64,000 nucleotides of DNA from a bacterium (lineage in GTDB: Bacteria; 4484-113; JAGGVC01). The stretch lies in assembly GCA_039961635.1 (NCBI GenBank), contig JABRWB010000032.1:1-64000 (forward strand). The letters are read 5' to 3'. Below, piece after piece: positions 26,275 to 35,691 of this stretch. Below the pieces are notes generated by a model. The model ran no database searches, had not been told where the DNA came from, and saw nothing but the letters and a program-made list of their open reading frames with translations. Each line of letters opens with the position of its first letter. Positions within the stretch are counted from its first letter, which is position 1. The position numbers and the translations under genes were made by a program.

Positions 26275-27822
26275 ATGAAGTTGGCGAAGCTTGTGGAAAA
26301 GCTTGAGGTGGTTGAATTGAGAGTGGCCGACCCCGAGGTCGAGATCACTTCGGTCAGCCACGATTCCAAGAAATGCGGAAAGGGAACGCTTTTCGTCGCC
26401 CTAAAGGGGACAAAGCGCGACGGCCACGAGTATATTCCCGAAGCAATCGCCAACGGTGCGGATGCGGTTCTTTGCGAGCACAGCTTGAGCCTTGTGGATC
26501 CAAAACAGAAAGTTGCAAACATCGTACGCGTAGCGGATGGGCGGGACTCTTTGGCAGCGGCCGCAGCCGAAATCGCCGGCAACCCTTCAAAAAAACTCAC
26601 CGTAATCGGTGTCACGGGCACCAATGGAAAGACCACCGTCGTCTCGATGCTTTGCCACATTCTTGAAGGCGCTGGTGTCCCGGTGGTCGGTTTGACCACG
26701 GTCGGAACCCTCCGGGGCGGCGTTTACACTTCTGAAAGCGATCTTACCACTCCGGATCCGGTGTTTCTGCAACACACGTTCGCGAAAGCGCTGGCGGATG
26801 GCGTCACGCACGTTGTGATGGAAGTATCGTCGCACTCGCTCTCCCAGAAGCGCGTCGCGCATACCAAATTCAAGGCGGGCGCATTCACCAATCTAACGGA
26901 AGATCATCTAGATTTCCACGGCACCATGGACGCGTACTTCGCGGCCAAGGCCGAATTTTTCAAGTCTTACTTGGTTGACCCCGCAGGGCAGTACGCGGTC
27001 ATTTGGAAGGACGACCCCGCGGGCAAAAAACTGGCCTCTCTTTCCGGAGCGCAAATAATAACCTGCTCCATGGAAGACAGGAATGCCGACATATGCGCCG
27101 AACCAATGGAGCTTACCCCCTTGGGCTCCCGGTTCGAAATGGCGCTGGATGTCTCCAAAATTTCCCAGGTTTCCTCCGCCTGGATCCCCCAAACCGGCCG
27201 GGCAGTACGCACCGTCGGCATGCGTCTGCCCGGCACTTTTAACATCGCAAACTCGCTGGTCGCGGCCGGCCTTGCGCTCGGACAGGGCGTGGGGATTGAA
27301 CAAGTCGCGGCCGGAATCGAATCGTTTCCCGGCGTGCCAGGGCGCCTCGAACGCATCGACGAAGGGCAGCGGTTCACGGTCATCGTGGACTACGCCCACA
27401 CTCCCGATGCGCTCGAAAACGTGCTCCGCACGCTCCAACAACTTCGCCATCAGAGGGGGCGCGTAATCCTTGTCATGGGCAATGGCGGCGACCGTGACAG
27501 GGATAAGCGCCCCCTTTGTGGGTCTATCGGCGCGGAGATGAGCCATCGGTTTTTTGTCACGACGGACAACCCGCGAACCGAGGATCCCGACGCGATCATT
27601 GCGGGCATAGTTTCCGGCGTGAAGCCCCCCCACAAGGATCGCATAACTGTGATTCCGGACAGGCGCAAAGCCATCGAAGCCGCTATTTCCATTGCCGGGC
27701 CGGAAGACATCGTCCTGATTGCCGGAAAAGGCCACGAGACCTACCAGATAATCGGGACACAGAAGTTTCCTTTCGACGACAGGGAAGTCGCCAGGGAAAT
27801 ATTGCGGGGAATTCAAAGCTGA
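26275..27822 (+). CDS. murE: UDP-MurNAc-tripeptide ligase MurE
   Basis: MurE adds the third stem-peptide residue to UDP-MurNAc-L-Ala-D-Glu in the cytosol, using ATP. The 515-residue protein has the P-loop TGTNGKTT (about 113-120), EVSSHSL, TNLTEDHLDFHGTM and the substrate motif DNPR at 431-434. DNPR is associated with meso-diaminopimelate rather than lysine, so a DAP-type wall is inferred. An AGGTGA ribosome site is present. Confidence 0.96.
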   Translation: MKLAKLVEKLEVVELRVADPEVEITSVSHDSKKCGKGTLFVALKGTKRDGHEYIPEAIANGADAVLCEHSLSLVDPKQKVANIVRVADGRDSLAAAAAEIAGNPSKKLTVIGVTGTNGKTTVVSMLCHILEGAGVPVVGLTTVGTLRGGVYTSESDLTTPDPVFLQHTFAKALADGVTHVVMEVSSHSLSQKRVAHTKFKAGAFTNLTEDHLDFHGTMDAYFAAKAEFFKSYLVDPAGQYAVIWKDDPAGKKLASLSGAQIITCSMEDRNADICAEPMELTPLGSRFEMALDVSKISQVSSAWIPQTGRAVRTVGMRLPGTFNIANSLVAAGLALGQGVGIEQVAAGIESFPGVPGRLERIDEGQRFTVIVDYAHTPDALENVLRTLQQLRHQRGRVILVMGNGGDRDRDKRPLCGSIGAEMSHRFFVTTDNPRTEDPDAIIAGIVSGVKPPHKDRITVIPDRRKAIEAAISIAGPEDIVLIAGKGHETYQIIGTQKFPFDDREVAREILRGIQS

Positions 27823-27895
27823 ATGCGCAGAGTGTTCCCCGAACGAGGTTGATTTTGATGGGGCGTTTCGCCCGAAAAACATATGCCGGGGTATT

Positions 27896-29395
27896 TTGGT
27901 GCGGGATTTTCGCATCACAGTCGGTGAACTTGCGACGGCCGCGGGGGCCGAAGTTTTGCGCGGCGACCCGGATACACTCGTCCTCTCTTTCGATATAGAT
28001 TCAAGAACCATCCAGCCCGGAGCGTTGTTTTTCGCGCTGCGCGGCGCGCGCGCGGACGGGCATGATTTCGTCGCTGCGGCGGAAGAGCGCGGCGCGTCCG
28101 GCGCGGTAGTGCGGAGCGGATTCGAGCCGCCAACCGGTCTCCCGGCCCATTTCTGTCTGATTGCGGCGGGCGATGTGCAACATGCTATGGAGGAAATGGC
28201 GTCGCATATCCGGCGGAAATCGGCAGTAGTCCTCGTCGGAATAACCGGCAGCGTCGGCAAGACCACCGCCAAAGAAATACTTGCGCACGTCATCTGCGAA
28301 AGGTTTTCCACGCTGCACAGCAAGGCAAATTGGAATACCGAAATCGGAGTGCCCCTGACGCTGTCCAGAATTACCGGGGAGACCGAAGTCGTGGTACAGG
28401 AGATGGCGATGCGCGGGCGCGGCCAGATCGCGCGACTCTCGGAAATCGCGCGCCCCGACCACGCGGTTATTACCAATGCGCGCTCGGTGCACATCGAGCT
28501 GCTCGGCACAAAGGACGAAATACTCAAGGCCAAACTGGAAATCACGAAGGGGCTTGGCGCGGACGGCTCGCTTTGGCTGAATCGAGATGAAGCGGCGTGG
28601 ACCTGGCTGGACGATGTCTCCGCGCGCGAAGCCGCGCACAAGCGCATCGGCTTCAGCGGCGAAGTGCGCACGTTCGGAATGGACGAGCGCGCGGATGTAT
28701 CCGCCACGGGCGCTGAATTGCTTGGGCTTTCCGGCTCCGAATTCAAGCTTAATTTTCCGGATGAAACTGCATTGGTGCGGTTTCCGCTTTTGGGGAACGG
28801 CGCGATTGCTTCAGCGATATCGGTCGCCGGAGTTGCATGGAAGTTGGGATTGTCCGCGCGCGACGTTGCTGACAGGCTTGAAACTTTGAAGCATACGCCC
28901 GGCAGGCTGAATCCCGTCGAAAGGCCGTTCGGGACGGTCATTGACGATGCTTACAATGCCGGCCCTGATTCGGTTTTGAATGCCATCGGGCTTTTGCGCT
29001 CGGTTCAGGTGACCGACAACAGGCCGGTAATCGCGGTAATCGGGGACATGCTTGAATTGGGCGCGCAGGCCGAAATCGAGCACCACAGGATCGGCCGCTC
29101 GCTTTCCGCGCTTGAGCCGTACCGGGCGATCGTAGCGGGCGATTACGCGGCCACTATCGAGCAGGGAACCGGAGATCACGAGCCGTGGCTTGTGCCCGTG
29201 CCTACGCATAATCGGGGGAGGTACGACGAAGCATTCATCGCGCGCGTGCTTGCAGAAACGCGGCGCGCGATTAAGTCCTGTCCCGAGCCGCCGGTTGTGC
29301 TTGTCAAGGCAAGCCGGTCGGTCGGTTTGGATCGCGTCGTCGCGGAGTTGGTCAATCGAGACGTGATTCCGGCCGGGAGGTGCGGCAATGGCTGA
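27896..29395 (+). CDS. murF: UDP-MurNAc-pentapeptide ligase MurF
   Basis: MurF attaches D-Ala-D-Ala to the UDP-MurNAc-tripeptide. The 499-residue protein shows SFDIDSRTIQPGALFFALRG, the P-loop GSVGKTTAKE (about 117), HSKANWNTEIGVPLTL, IDDAYNAGPDSVLNAI and IGDMLELG. The common MurF sequence around NIGPAHLE reads NARSVHIELLG here. The start is TTG 27896 or GTG 27899; neither has a strong ribosome site. It overlaps mraY by eight bases. Confidence 0.94.
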   Translation: MVRDFRITVGELATAAGAEVLRGDPDTLVLSFDIDSRTIQPGALFFALRGARADGHDFVAAAEERGASGAVVRSGFEPPTGLPAHFCLIAAGDVQHAMEEMASHIRRKSAVVLVGITGSVGKTTAKEILAHVICERFSTLHSKANWNTEIGVPLTLSRITGETEVVVQEMAMRGRGQIARLSEIARPDHAVITNARSVHIELLGTKDEILKAKLEITKGLGADGSLWLNRDEAAWTWLDDVSAREAAHKRIGFSGEVRTFGMDERADVSATGAELLGLSGSEFKLNFPDETALVRFPLLGNGAIASAISVAGVAWKLGLSARDVADRLETLKHTPGRLNPVERPFGTVIDDAYNAGPDSVLNAIGLLRSVQVTDNRPVIAVIGDMLELGAQAEIEHHRIGRSLSALEPYRAIVAGDYAATIEQGTGDHEPWLVPVPTHNRGRYDEAFIARVLAETRRAIKSCPEPPVVLVKASRSVGLDRVVAELVNRDVIPAGRCGNG

Positions 29396-30398
29396 TGCCT
29401 TCCGTCACCTGGCCGAGTTCGCGATATTCGGCGCAGTAGGATTTGCCTTGACCTTCGCACTGGCGAAGGCGCTGGGCAAGGCCGGTGCATTCCAGCAATA
29501 CCGCAGATGGGGGCCGATCGCGCACTTTGCGAAAGGCAACGTTCCCACGGCCGGCGGCGTCGTTTTCATTCTCGGAACGACATTGTTTTGGATTTATCAC
29601 GTTGCGTCCAGGCCGTGGGGCGGCGACATGCCGCCGATTTTGGCGGACCGCGCGTTTATCACGATTACGGTCATCTGCGCGACGACAGTTCTTACGGGTT
29701 TGGTCGGATTCGCCGACGATTACCTGAAGCTCGCGGGGAAGGGAAGCCTCGGCGTCCCGGCCCGCTACAGATTCGCCCTCCAACTCCTCCTTGGAGCATT
29801 TGCCTCTTTCCTCCTTGCCCCAGAGGGCTCCCAGCTCGAACTTCCCCCTAATCGAGTTATATGGGAGCCCTCCCCCCTTCTTTTCGCGATACTGGGGGCG
29901 GTGATGTTCGCGGCGATTGTCAACGGAGTGAATTTTACGGACGGACTCGACGGACTTGCGTCCGGCGCTGTGCTTATTTCGTTTTTCGGACTTTCCTCGA
30001 TCAACTCGTTCGCGTCGAACGATATTCTTCTTTCGCTTGTCTTCGCTTCCTGCGGGCTGATTGTGGGATATCTTGCGCTCAATTTGAAGCCTGCAAGGAT
30101 TTTCATGGGAGACACGGGGAGCTACGCCCTCGGGGCGCTGGTGGCGCTTTTGTTCATTTCCAGCGGTCTATTGTTCGCGGTTTTCCTTCTGGGAATCGTG
30201 TATTTCGTGGAAATCGCGAGCGTGATTGCACAGGTCGCAATCTTCAGGTTGACGGGCAGGCGCCTGTTCAGGATGAGTCCCGTTCACCATCATTTCGAGC
30301 AACTGGGATACCGCGAGGAAACGGTCGTTGCGGGGCTTTGGATTGTCCAGGCAATCGGCTGCGCGATTGGAGTGCTTGCCGCGGCGAAGGCCGCCTGA
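29388..30398 (+). CDS. mraY: Phospho-MurNAc-pentapeptide transferase MraY
   Basis: MraY makes lipid I by moving phospho-MurNAc-pentapeptide onto undecaprenyl phosphate in the inner membrane. The 336-residue protein has about ten helices and the family motifs GNVPTAGGVVF, VGFADDYLK (about 107), NGVNFTDGLDGLASG (about 179), LKPARIFMGDTGS and MSPVHHHFE. It fits the slot between murF and murD as in most dcw clusters. Confidence 0.96.
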   Translation: MADAFRHLAEFAIFGAVGFALTFALAKALGKAGAFQQYRRWGPIAHFAKGNVPTAGGVVFILGTTLFWIYHVASRPWGGDMPPILADRAFITITVICATTVLTGLVGFADDYLKLAGKGSLGVPARYRFALQLLLGAFASFLLAPEGSQLELPPNRVIWEPSPLLFAILGAVMFAAIVNGVNFTDGLDGLASGAVLISFFGLSSINSFASNDILLSLVFASCGLIVGYLALNLKPARIFMGDTGSYALGALVALLFISSGLLFAVFLLGIVYFVEIASVIAQVAIFRLTGRRLFRMSPVHHHFEQLGYREETVVAGLWIVQAIGCAIGVLAAAKAA

Positions 30399-30437
30399 AT
30401 TAGACCTTAAACGGGCGATGCCCGGAAAGTGGAACCG

Positions 30438-31832
30438 ATGGATTTAAACGGTAAACGTATCGGTGTTTACGGATACGGCGTCACGGGGCGCGCGGTTGTG
30501 GCCGCGCTGATCGGCCATCCGTGCCAGATTGTGGTATTCGACGACAGGGACGACGCGCAGTTGGCATCCGAGCTGTCCGCGCTTGCGAAAGAGGGCGATG
30601 TCGAATTCCATCTGGGCGGCTGGTCGCCCGAAGAGCAGTACGCGCGGCTCAATCTGCTCGTGGTCAGCCCGGGAATCAATTTGGAGCGTCCGAGCGTCGC
30701 CCTTGCCCGCAATTTCGGCGTCGAAGTTTTAAGCGAGATTGAACTTGGATGGCGGCTCGGCAAGGGTACCGTGCTTGCTGTAACGGGATCGAACGGCAAA
30801 AGCACGACGACCGCGCTTTTGGGCAAGATAATCGCTCGAAGCCTATCCGGCGGGAAGGGCAGGGTGCACGTTGCGGGAAACATCGGCTCGCCGTACATCG
30901 CGGCCGCCGTCCTATCCGGCGAAAATGACATCACAGTTCTGGAAGTATCGAGCTACCAGCTTGAAGCGAGCCCGACTTTTCACCCGCATGTCGCTATTTA
31001 CACGAATATAACGCCCGACCATCTCGACCGACACAAGACTTTCGAAGCGTACGCCGCGGTTAAGCGCAGCATGGTTCGAAACTTAACGCGGAACGATTTC
31101 GTCATCTACAATTCCGAGGACGAAAACCTCCAGCCGGAAAAGTTTCCGAATTCCTCGCCGGTTTTTTACGGATTCACAAGCGCGCATGGCTCGATGCCTG
31201 AAAAAGGAGCTTGGCTTGAAAACGGAGAGATCCTTGTGGATCTGGGGCGGGGCGTCGTGGAGCGCTACCCGCAGTCCATGGTCAAACTCCGCGGACTGCA
31301 TAACGTAGAGAATTGCATGTGCGCGCTGCTCGCGGCGCGTGTGATGGACGTATCTCAGGCAGACATCATAGATGCGGTAAGCGAATTCGAAGGATATCCG
31401 CACCGGATCGAATTCGTGAGGGAAATCGGCGGGGTCAAATATTACAACGACAGCAAGGCGACTAATCCGGAAAGCACGATTACGGCGCTGCGAGCGTTCG
31501 ATGAGCCGATAATCCTCATCCTCGGGGGGCGCGACAAGGGTACTTCGCTTGAAGCGCTTGCCAGGATGGTCAGAAACAAGGTCGAAAAGGCCGTGTTGCT
31601 CGGCGAGGCCGCGCCGCGGTTTGAGGCCGCGCTGCGCGAGTTCGGATTCGGAAACATCGCGAACGCGAGGTCGCTCGAAGACGCGGTCGCGATCGCGCGC
31701 GAAGCCGCGCGGCCGGGCAGGGTGGTTCTATTCAGCCCCGCCTGCGCGAGCTTCGACATGTTCAAGAGCTTTGAACACAGGGGAGAGATGTTCAGGAAGA
31801 TTGTGGGTAGTCTGGAGGAGGTCGGCCCTTGA
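30438..31832 (+). CDS. murD: UDP-MurNAc-L-Ala:D-Glu ligase MurD
   Basis: MurD adds D-glutamate to UDP-MurNAc-L-alanine. The 464-residue protein has an N-terminal Rossmann segment (RIGVYGYGVTGRAVV), the P-loop TGSNGKSTTTALL (about 113-122), EVSSYQLE, TNITPDHLDRH and YNDSKATNPESTITALRAF. ATG 30438 is preferred to GTG 30429 because GGAA lies too close to the GTG. The stop overlaps the ftsW TTG start (TTGA). Confidence 0.95.
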   Translation: MDLNGKRIGVYGYGVTGRAVVAALIGHPCQIVVFDDRDDAQLASELSALAKEGDVEFHLGGWSPEEQYARLNLLVVSPGINLERPSVALARNFGVEVLSEIELGWRLGKGTVLAVTGSNGKSTTTALLGKIIARSLSGGKGRVHVAGNIGSPYIAAAVLSGENDITVLEVSSYQLEASPTFHPHVAIYTNITPDHLDRHKTFEAYAAVKRSMVRNLTRNDFVIYNSEDENLQPEKFPNSSPVFYGFTSAHGSMPEKGAWLENGEILVDLGRGVVERYPQSMVKLRGLHNVENCMCALLAARVMDVSQADIIDAVSEFEGYPHRIEFVREIGGVKYYNDSKATNPESTITALRAFDEPIILILGGRDKGTSLEALARMVRNKVEKAVLLGEAAPRFEAALREFGFGNIANARSLEDAVAIAREAARPGRVVLFSPACASFDMFKSFEHRGEMFRKIVGSLEEVGP

Positions 31833-33136
31833 AAGCTTTTGCCAAAGCTCCCATATTCGAGGCGGTACGCGGCGTAGAGCGCGCGCATGTTTCGGGAGAG
31901 GAAATCGCCGATTCGTTGAGGTTTTACACGGCAAACCTGGCGTGGCTGGTTTGCGGAATAACGATTTTCGGACTCATAATGGGTTATTCCGCCTCCTCGA
32001 CAAAACTGATCAGCGAGGGGCTTTCGCCGCTAGGGGACATTATGCCCCAGTTCGTTACAACGGCGATCGGTTTTGCAGCATTGTTTCTGATTAGCATGAT
32101 GAGATTCGCTCCCAACGCGCGGGACTTGAAAATGCGGTTGATCGTGAAATTCAGCTACTGGCTCTCCATTGCCGCGCTGGTTTTCGTATACATTCAAGGC
32201 GATATCGTCAACGGCTCGCGAAGAGCGCTTACGATCTTCGGTGTTCAATTTCAGCCGACCGAACTCGCGAAGTTCGCGCTTGTGGCTTACATACTTTACT
32301 TCCTGATTGTTGACGCGAGATCAATGTCCACCGTCAAAGAAGCGACGGCTTCGCGATTCGACGCCTTGGCGGCCGGTATTCCCATCCGCATTTCTAAGAC
32401 CGGATTCGCCATGATTGCCGCCGCTGCTCTTATCGCTCTTGTGCTTTTTCAGCCGAACTTGGGCGGTGCAATTTATCTTTTTGTGCTTGCTCTTGTGACG
32501 TTTGCGCTTTGCGGCGCCAAAAAACGCTGGCTTGCACTCGCCGCGGCGGTTGTCGCCGTGCCGGCGCTTCTTTTGCTTTTCCTTCCAAACGACTATTTCA
32601 GCCACGCGAGGGTAAGATTGGCTGCTTGGCAGAATCCCTTCGGCGAAGCGACGGCATCAGGCCGATCGGTGAATGCGGATGCGGACAAAGAGAGCTACCA
32701 GATCATCCAGAGCCTCGGCGCGGTGGCGAACGGCGGGCTGTTCGGAAGAGGTTTGTTTCAAGGAATTCAGAAGATCAACCGTCTGCCGGAAAGCAAAAAC
32801 GACTTCATATTCGCCGTCATATGCGAAGAGCTGGGCCTTTTGGGTGCGCTTCTGGTTATCGGCGGATACCTCGCATTGCTTTATTTCTCCGCGGGGATCG
32901 CTCTCTGCATCCGCAATCCGTTTTACAGCGGCCTGGTGTTCCTGATCGGGTTCGGAATCGTGCTCCAAGCCGGAATCAATATGGCTGCCGCGGTCAATTT
33001 GGTGCCCACGACTGGCATAAATCTGCCTCTGATCAGTTTCGGCGGCTCCAGCAAAATCGTCACATTGGCCGAACTCGGCCTTGTATTGGCCGTCGCCAAC
33101 TCGTTTCTTAAGTTTGAAAGCCCGAAAGTGAGGTGA
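31829..33136 (+). CDS. ftsW: Septal peptidoglycan polymerase FtsW
   Basis: FtsW is the SEDS-family glycosyltransferase that polymerises septal glycan with FtsI. The 435-residue protein has about ten helices and the SEDS motifs NGSRRALTIFGVQFQPTELAK, PESKNDFIFAVICEELG and TGINLPLISFGGSS. The start is TTG, overlapping the murD stop by four bases. In many clusters murG would follow; here the next gene is murC. Confidence 0.94.
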   Translation: MKAFAKAPIFEAVRGVERAHVSGEEIADSLRFYTANLAWLVCGITIFGLIMGYSASSTKLISEGLSPLGDIMPQFVTTAIGFAALFLISMMRFAPNARDLKMRLIVKFSYWLSIAALVFVYIQGDIVNGSRRALTIFGVQFQPTELAKFALVAYILYFLIVDARSMSTVKEATASRFDALAAGIPIRISKTGFAMIAAAALIALVLFQPNLGGAIYLFVLALVTFALCGAKKRWLALAAAVVAVPALLLLFLPNDYFSHARVRLAAWQNPFGEATASGRSVNADADKESYQIIQSLGAVANGGLFGRGLFQGIQKINRLPESKNDFIFAVICEELGLLGALLVIGGYLALLYFSAGIALCIRNPFYSGLVFLIGFGIVLQAGINMAAAVNLVPTTGINLPLISFGGSSKIVTLAELGLVLAVANSFLKFESPKVR

Positions 33137-33164
33137 TGCCGAAATCCGGCGGGGCGCCGCGATT

Positions 33165-33192
33165 TTGAATTGGCGGCGTTTTGGCCTAAAAT
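33165..33192 (+). promoter_or_regulatory. Internal dcw promoter before murC
   Basis: TTGAAT (33165-33170) and TAAAAT (33187-33192) are 16 bases apart, in the 93-base gap between ftsW and murC. This is the largest gap inside the cluster and probably marks a second transcription start for murC through sepF. Confidence 0.55.
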
Positions 33193-33229
33193 AAGCGGTT
33201 ATCCCTCCATTTGGAAGGCAAGGCTGTAA

Positions 33230-34675
33230 ATGGTACTGACACAACGAATAAGGCGGATTCACTTCGTGGGCGTCGGCGGCTCCGGAGTGAGCGGACTCGC
33301 TAAGCTCATGGTCGACATGGGCTACGAGGTTACCGGCTCGGATATCTCCGAGTCGCAGGTCACGCGCAATCTTCAGTTTCACGGCGTACAGGTGCACTAC
33401 GGACACAACGCCGGCCTGGTAAGGAGCGCCCAACTCATTATCGTCTCGACCGCGATTCCCGAGGACAACGTGGAAATCCAGGCAGCCCGCGAAATGGGTG
33501 TTCCGGTGCTCAACAGAATCAAGTTCCTTTCGTACCTTATGCAGCACAAGTACGGAATCACCGTCTCGGGCAGCCATGGAAAGAGCAGCACCTCCGCGAT
33601 GATCGCTTATATTTTTCACATAGCGGAATCCGATCCGACCGTGGTCATCGGGGGAGTTATAAACAACCACCTGGGTTCGAGCTGGCTGGGCAAGAGCAGG
33701 TATTTCATCTGCGAGGGCGACGAGAGCAACAACGCGTTTCTCGAGCTTTCCACTTCGGTGGGAGTGGTGCTGAACATTGACGACGACCACATAGACTTCC
33801 ACAAGTCTATGACCAATCTTCAAAACAGCTTCATCAAGTTCATCAACAAGCGCGACCTGGACGGAGTAAGCATCGTCTGCATGGACGATCCGGGCGTGCG
33901 CGAAATATACCCAAAGCTTTCGACGCGGTTAATTACCTACGGGATAGACGCGGAAGACGTGGACTACCGCGCAAAGAATATACGCATAAGCAATTTCGAA
34001 ACCAGATTCGACGTGGTTCACAGGAGCCGCGGCGAAATCGGCTCCATCCAGCTTCGCTTTCCCGGGCGGCATTTCGCGCTGGACGCCTTGGCCGCGCTTG
34101 CAGCAGCCGAATGGTGCGGCATAGACTTCGGCAAGAGCGCGTACGCGCTCGAAACTTTTCCGGGCGTTCTGCGCAGATTCCAAAGGCTTGCCGAAGGGAA
34201 CGGCGTCATGGTGGTTGACGACTACGCGCACCATCCGACCGAAATCGCCGCGTTGCTTAAGGCCACGCGCGCCGGCGGGGCGAAGCGTGTCCGCGGCGTT
34301 TTCCAGCCGCACAGATACACGAGAAGCAAATTGCTGGCCTCGCGCTTTCCGGAATCGTTCGATTACGCGGACGAGGTGATACTGACCGAGCTTTACGGCG
34401 CGGGAGAGACGCCAATTGCCGGAGTGGGTACGCGATACCTGTACCGCTTTTTCGAGGAGCGGTTTCCGGAAAGCAGAATCAAGTGCATCGAGGATTCTGC
34501 GGAGCTTCTGGATTACTTAAAGAACACGATGCATCCGGGCGACGTGATTCTTACAATAGGCGCGGGCGATGTTTACAAAATCGGCCTCGCGCTGGCCGAG
34601 CATATCGACGGGAACGGCGGCCACCTGTACGACACCGCGCCCTTCGACCGCATTTACTTTGGGAGCGATTCGTGA
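33230..34675 (+). CDS. murC: UDP-MurNAc:L-alanine ligase MurC
   Basis: MurC adds the first stem-peptide residue, L-alanine, to UDP-MurNAc. The 481-residue protein starts IRRIHFVGVGGSGVSGLAKLMVDMGYEVTGSD, has the P-loop as SGSHGKSSTSAM (about 111-122, where GTHGKTTT is usual), EGDESNNAFLEL, NIDDDHIDFH and VVDDYAHHPTEIAA. Its stop overlaps the ddl GTG start. No murB or murG flanks it. Confidence 0.95.
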   Translation: MVLTQRIRRIHFVGVGGSGVSGLAKLMVDMGYEVTGSDISESQVTRNLQFHGVQVHYGHNAGLVRSAQLIIVSTAIPEDNVEIQAAREMGVPVLNRIKFLSYLMQHKYGITVSGSHGKSSTSAMIAYIFHIAESDPTVVIGGVINNHLGSSWLGKSRYFICEGDESNNAFLELSTSVGVVLNIDDDHIDFHKSMTNLQNSFIKFINKRDLDGVSIVCMDDPGVREIYPKLSTRLITYGIDAEDVDYRAKNIRISNFETRFDVVHRSRGEIGSIQLRFPGRHFALDALAALAAAEWCGIDFGKSAYALETFPGVLRRFQRLAEGNGVMVVDDYAHHPTEIAALLKATRAGGAKRVRGVFQPHRYTRSKLLASRFPESFDYADEVILTELYGAGETPIAGVGTRYLYRFFEERFPESRIKCIEDSAELLDYLKNTMHPGDVILTIGAGDVYKIGLALAEHIDGNGGHLYDTAPFDRIYFGSDS

Positions 34676-35691
34676 GCGACAAGTATTATTCGAGCGAAGA
34701 AGTGTTGAGAAGGATGCAGGCGCAGGTGCGCCGCGCGTCCAAAAAAATGTCCGAAATCAAGATAGCGATCCTTTCGGGCGGACCCAGCCCGGAGCGGGAG
34801 GTTTCGCTGGCCAGCGGCAACGCGGTCTACAACGCGCTCAAGCAGGACGGCATGAACGTGGAGCTTGTCGAGGTCGAAAAGGATATCCTTTCGATGACCC
34901 GCAAGCGGTGGGATCGTTTCGGTCTTGTCTTCAATGTCATGCACGGACGCTACGGCGAGGACGGCGCGGTGCAGGGCTTGCTGGACATTTACGGTGTGCC
35001 GTATGTCGGCTCCAAAATCCTGGGCAGCGCGGCATGCATAGACAAGTCGTTTTCCAAGCTGCTGTTCACCCTGCTTTCCATTCCCACGGCAAAGTGGACT
35101 TACGTACCTCACCTTGAGGCCGTGCGCCCTGACCTGGTTGTGGAGAACTGGAGCGGACCGTCCGTCGTGAAACCGATAAAAAGCGGCTCCAGTCTAGGAA
35201 TCACATTTTGCAAAGACGTCAGCGAGCTTTTGCGCCAGCTTCCCGGCTTGGTGAAAAAGCACAAGGGCGTCGTAGTCGAAGAGCCGATCGAAGGCCGGGA
35301 GATGAGTTGCGCTGTGATTGACAGCGTCAATCCAATCGCGCTTCCGGTTGTCGAGATAATCCCGCAAAACCAGGAATTCTTTTCCTACAAGGCGAAGTAC
35401 ACGAAAGGCGAAACCGAATACCAATCGCCGGCCCGCATCACCGGCGGGCAGTTCGAAAAGATCGCCGAGTATTCGCTAAGGTTTTTCCGCGCCGCGAAGC
35501 TATCGGGTTACGCAAGGTTCGACCTGATTCTTGATGACGCGGGCAAACCCATTTTTCTGGAATGCAACACGCTGCCCGGATTCACGCAAACGAGCCTTGT
35601 GCCGATGGCGGCCAAGGCTTTCGGACTCGAGTACACCGAGCTTCTTAAATTCCTGATTTTCGACGCGCTGAGGATTGAGCATTACCTTTGA
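34672..35691 (+). CDS. ddl: D-alanine--D-alanine ligase
   Basis: Ddl joins two D-alanines with ATP to supply MurF. The 339-residue protein has an N-terminal extension of about 30 residues before EIKIAILSGGPSPEREVSLASG, then HGRYGEDGAVQGLLDIYGVPYVGS, an ATP-grasp domain (VVKPIKSGSSLGI, EEPIEGREMSCAV) and the metal/ATP site FLECNTLPGFTQTSLVP. GTG 34672 overlaps the murC stop as GTGA, with GGGAG upstream. Confidence 0.94.
   Translation: MSDKYYSSEEVLRRMQAQVRRASKKMSEIKIAILSGGPSPEREVSLASGNAVYNALKQDGMNVELVEVEKDILSMTRKRWDRFGLVFNVMHGRYGEDGAVQGLLDIYGVPYVGSKILGSAACIDKSFSKLLFTLLSIPTAKWTYVPHLEAVRPDLVVENWSGPSVVKPIKSGSSLGITFCKDVSELLRQLPGLVKKHKGVVVEEPIEGREMSCAVIDSVNPIALPVVEIIPQNQEFFSYKAKYTKGETEYQSPARITGGQFEKIAEYSLRFFRAAKLSGYARFDLILDDAGKPIFLECNTLPGFTQTSLVPMAAKAFGLEYTELLKFLIFDALRIEHYL

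Noticed and set aside
24558-26699. Very long minus-strand open frame (713 codons) opposite ftsI and murE
   Set aside because: It lies opposite two clearly assigned genes and has no recognisable domain; such antisense frames are common in GC-rich genes.
26908-28941. Long minus-strand open frame (677 codons) opposite murE and murF
   Set aside because: Ser/Pro/Arg-rich composition without domains, opposite conserved genes; a coding shadow.
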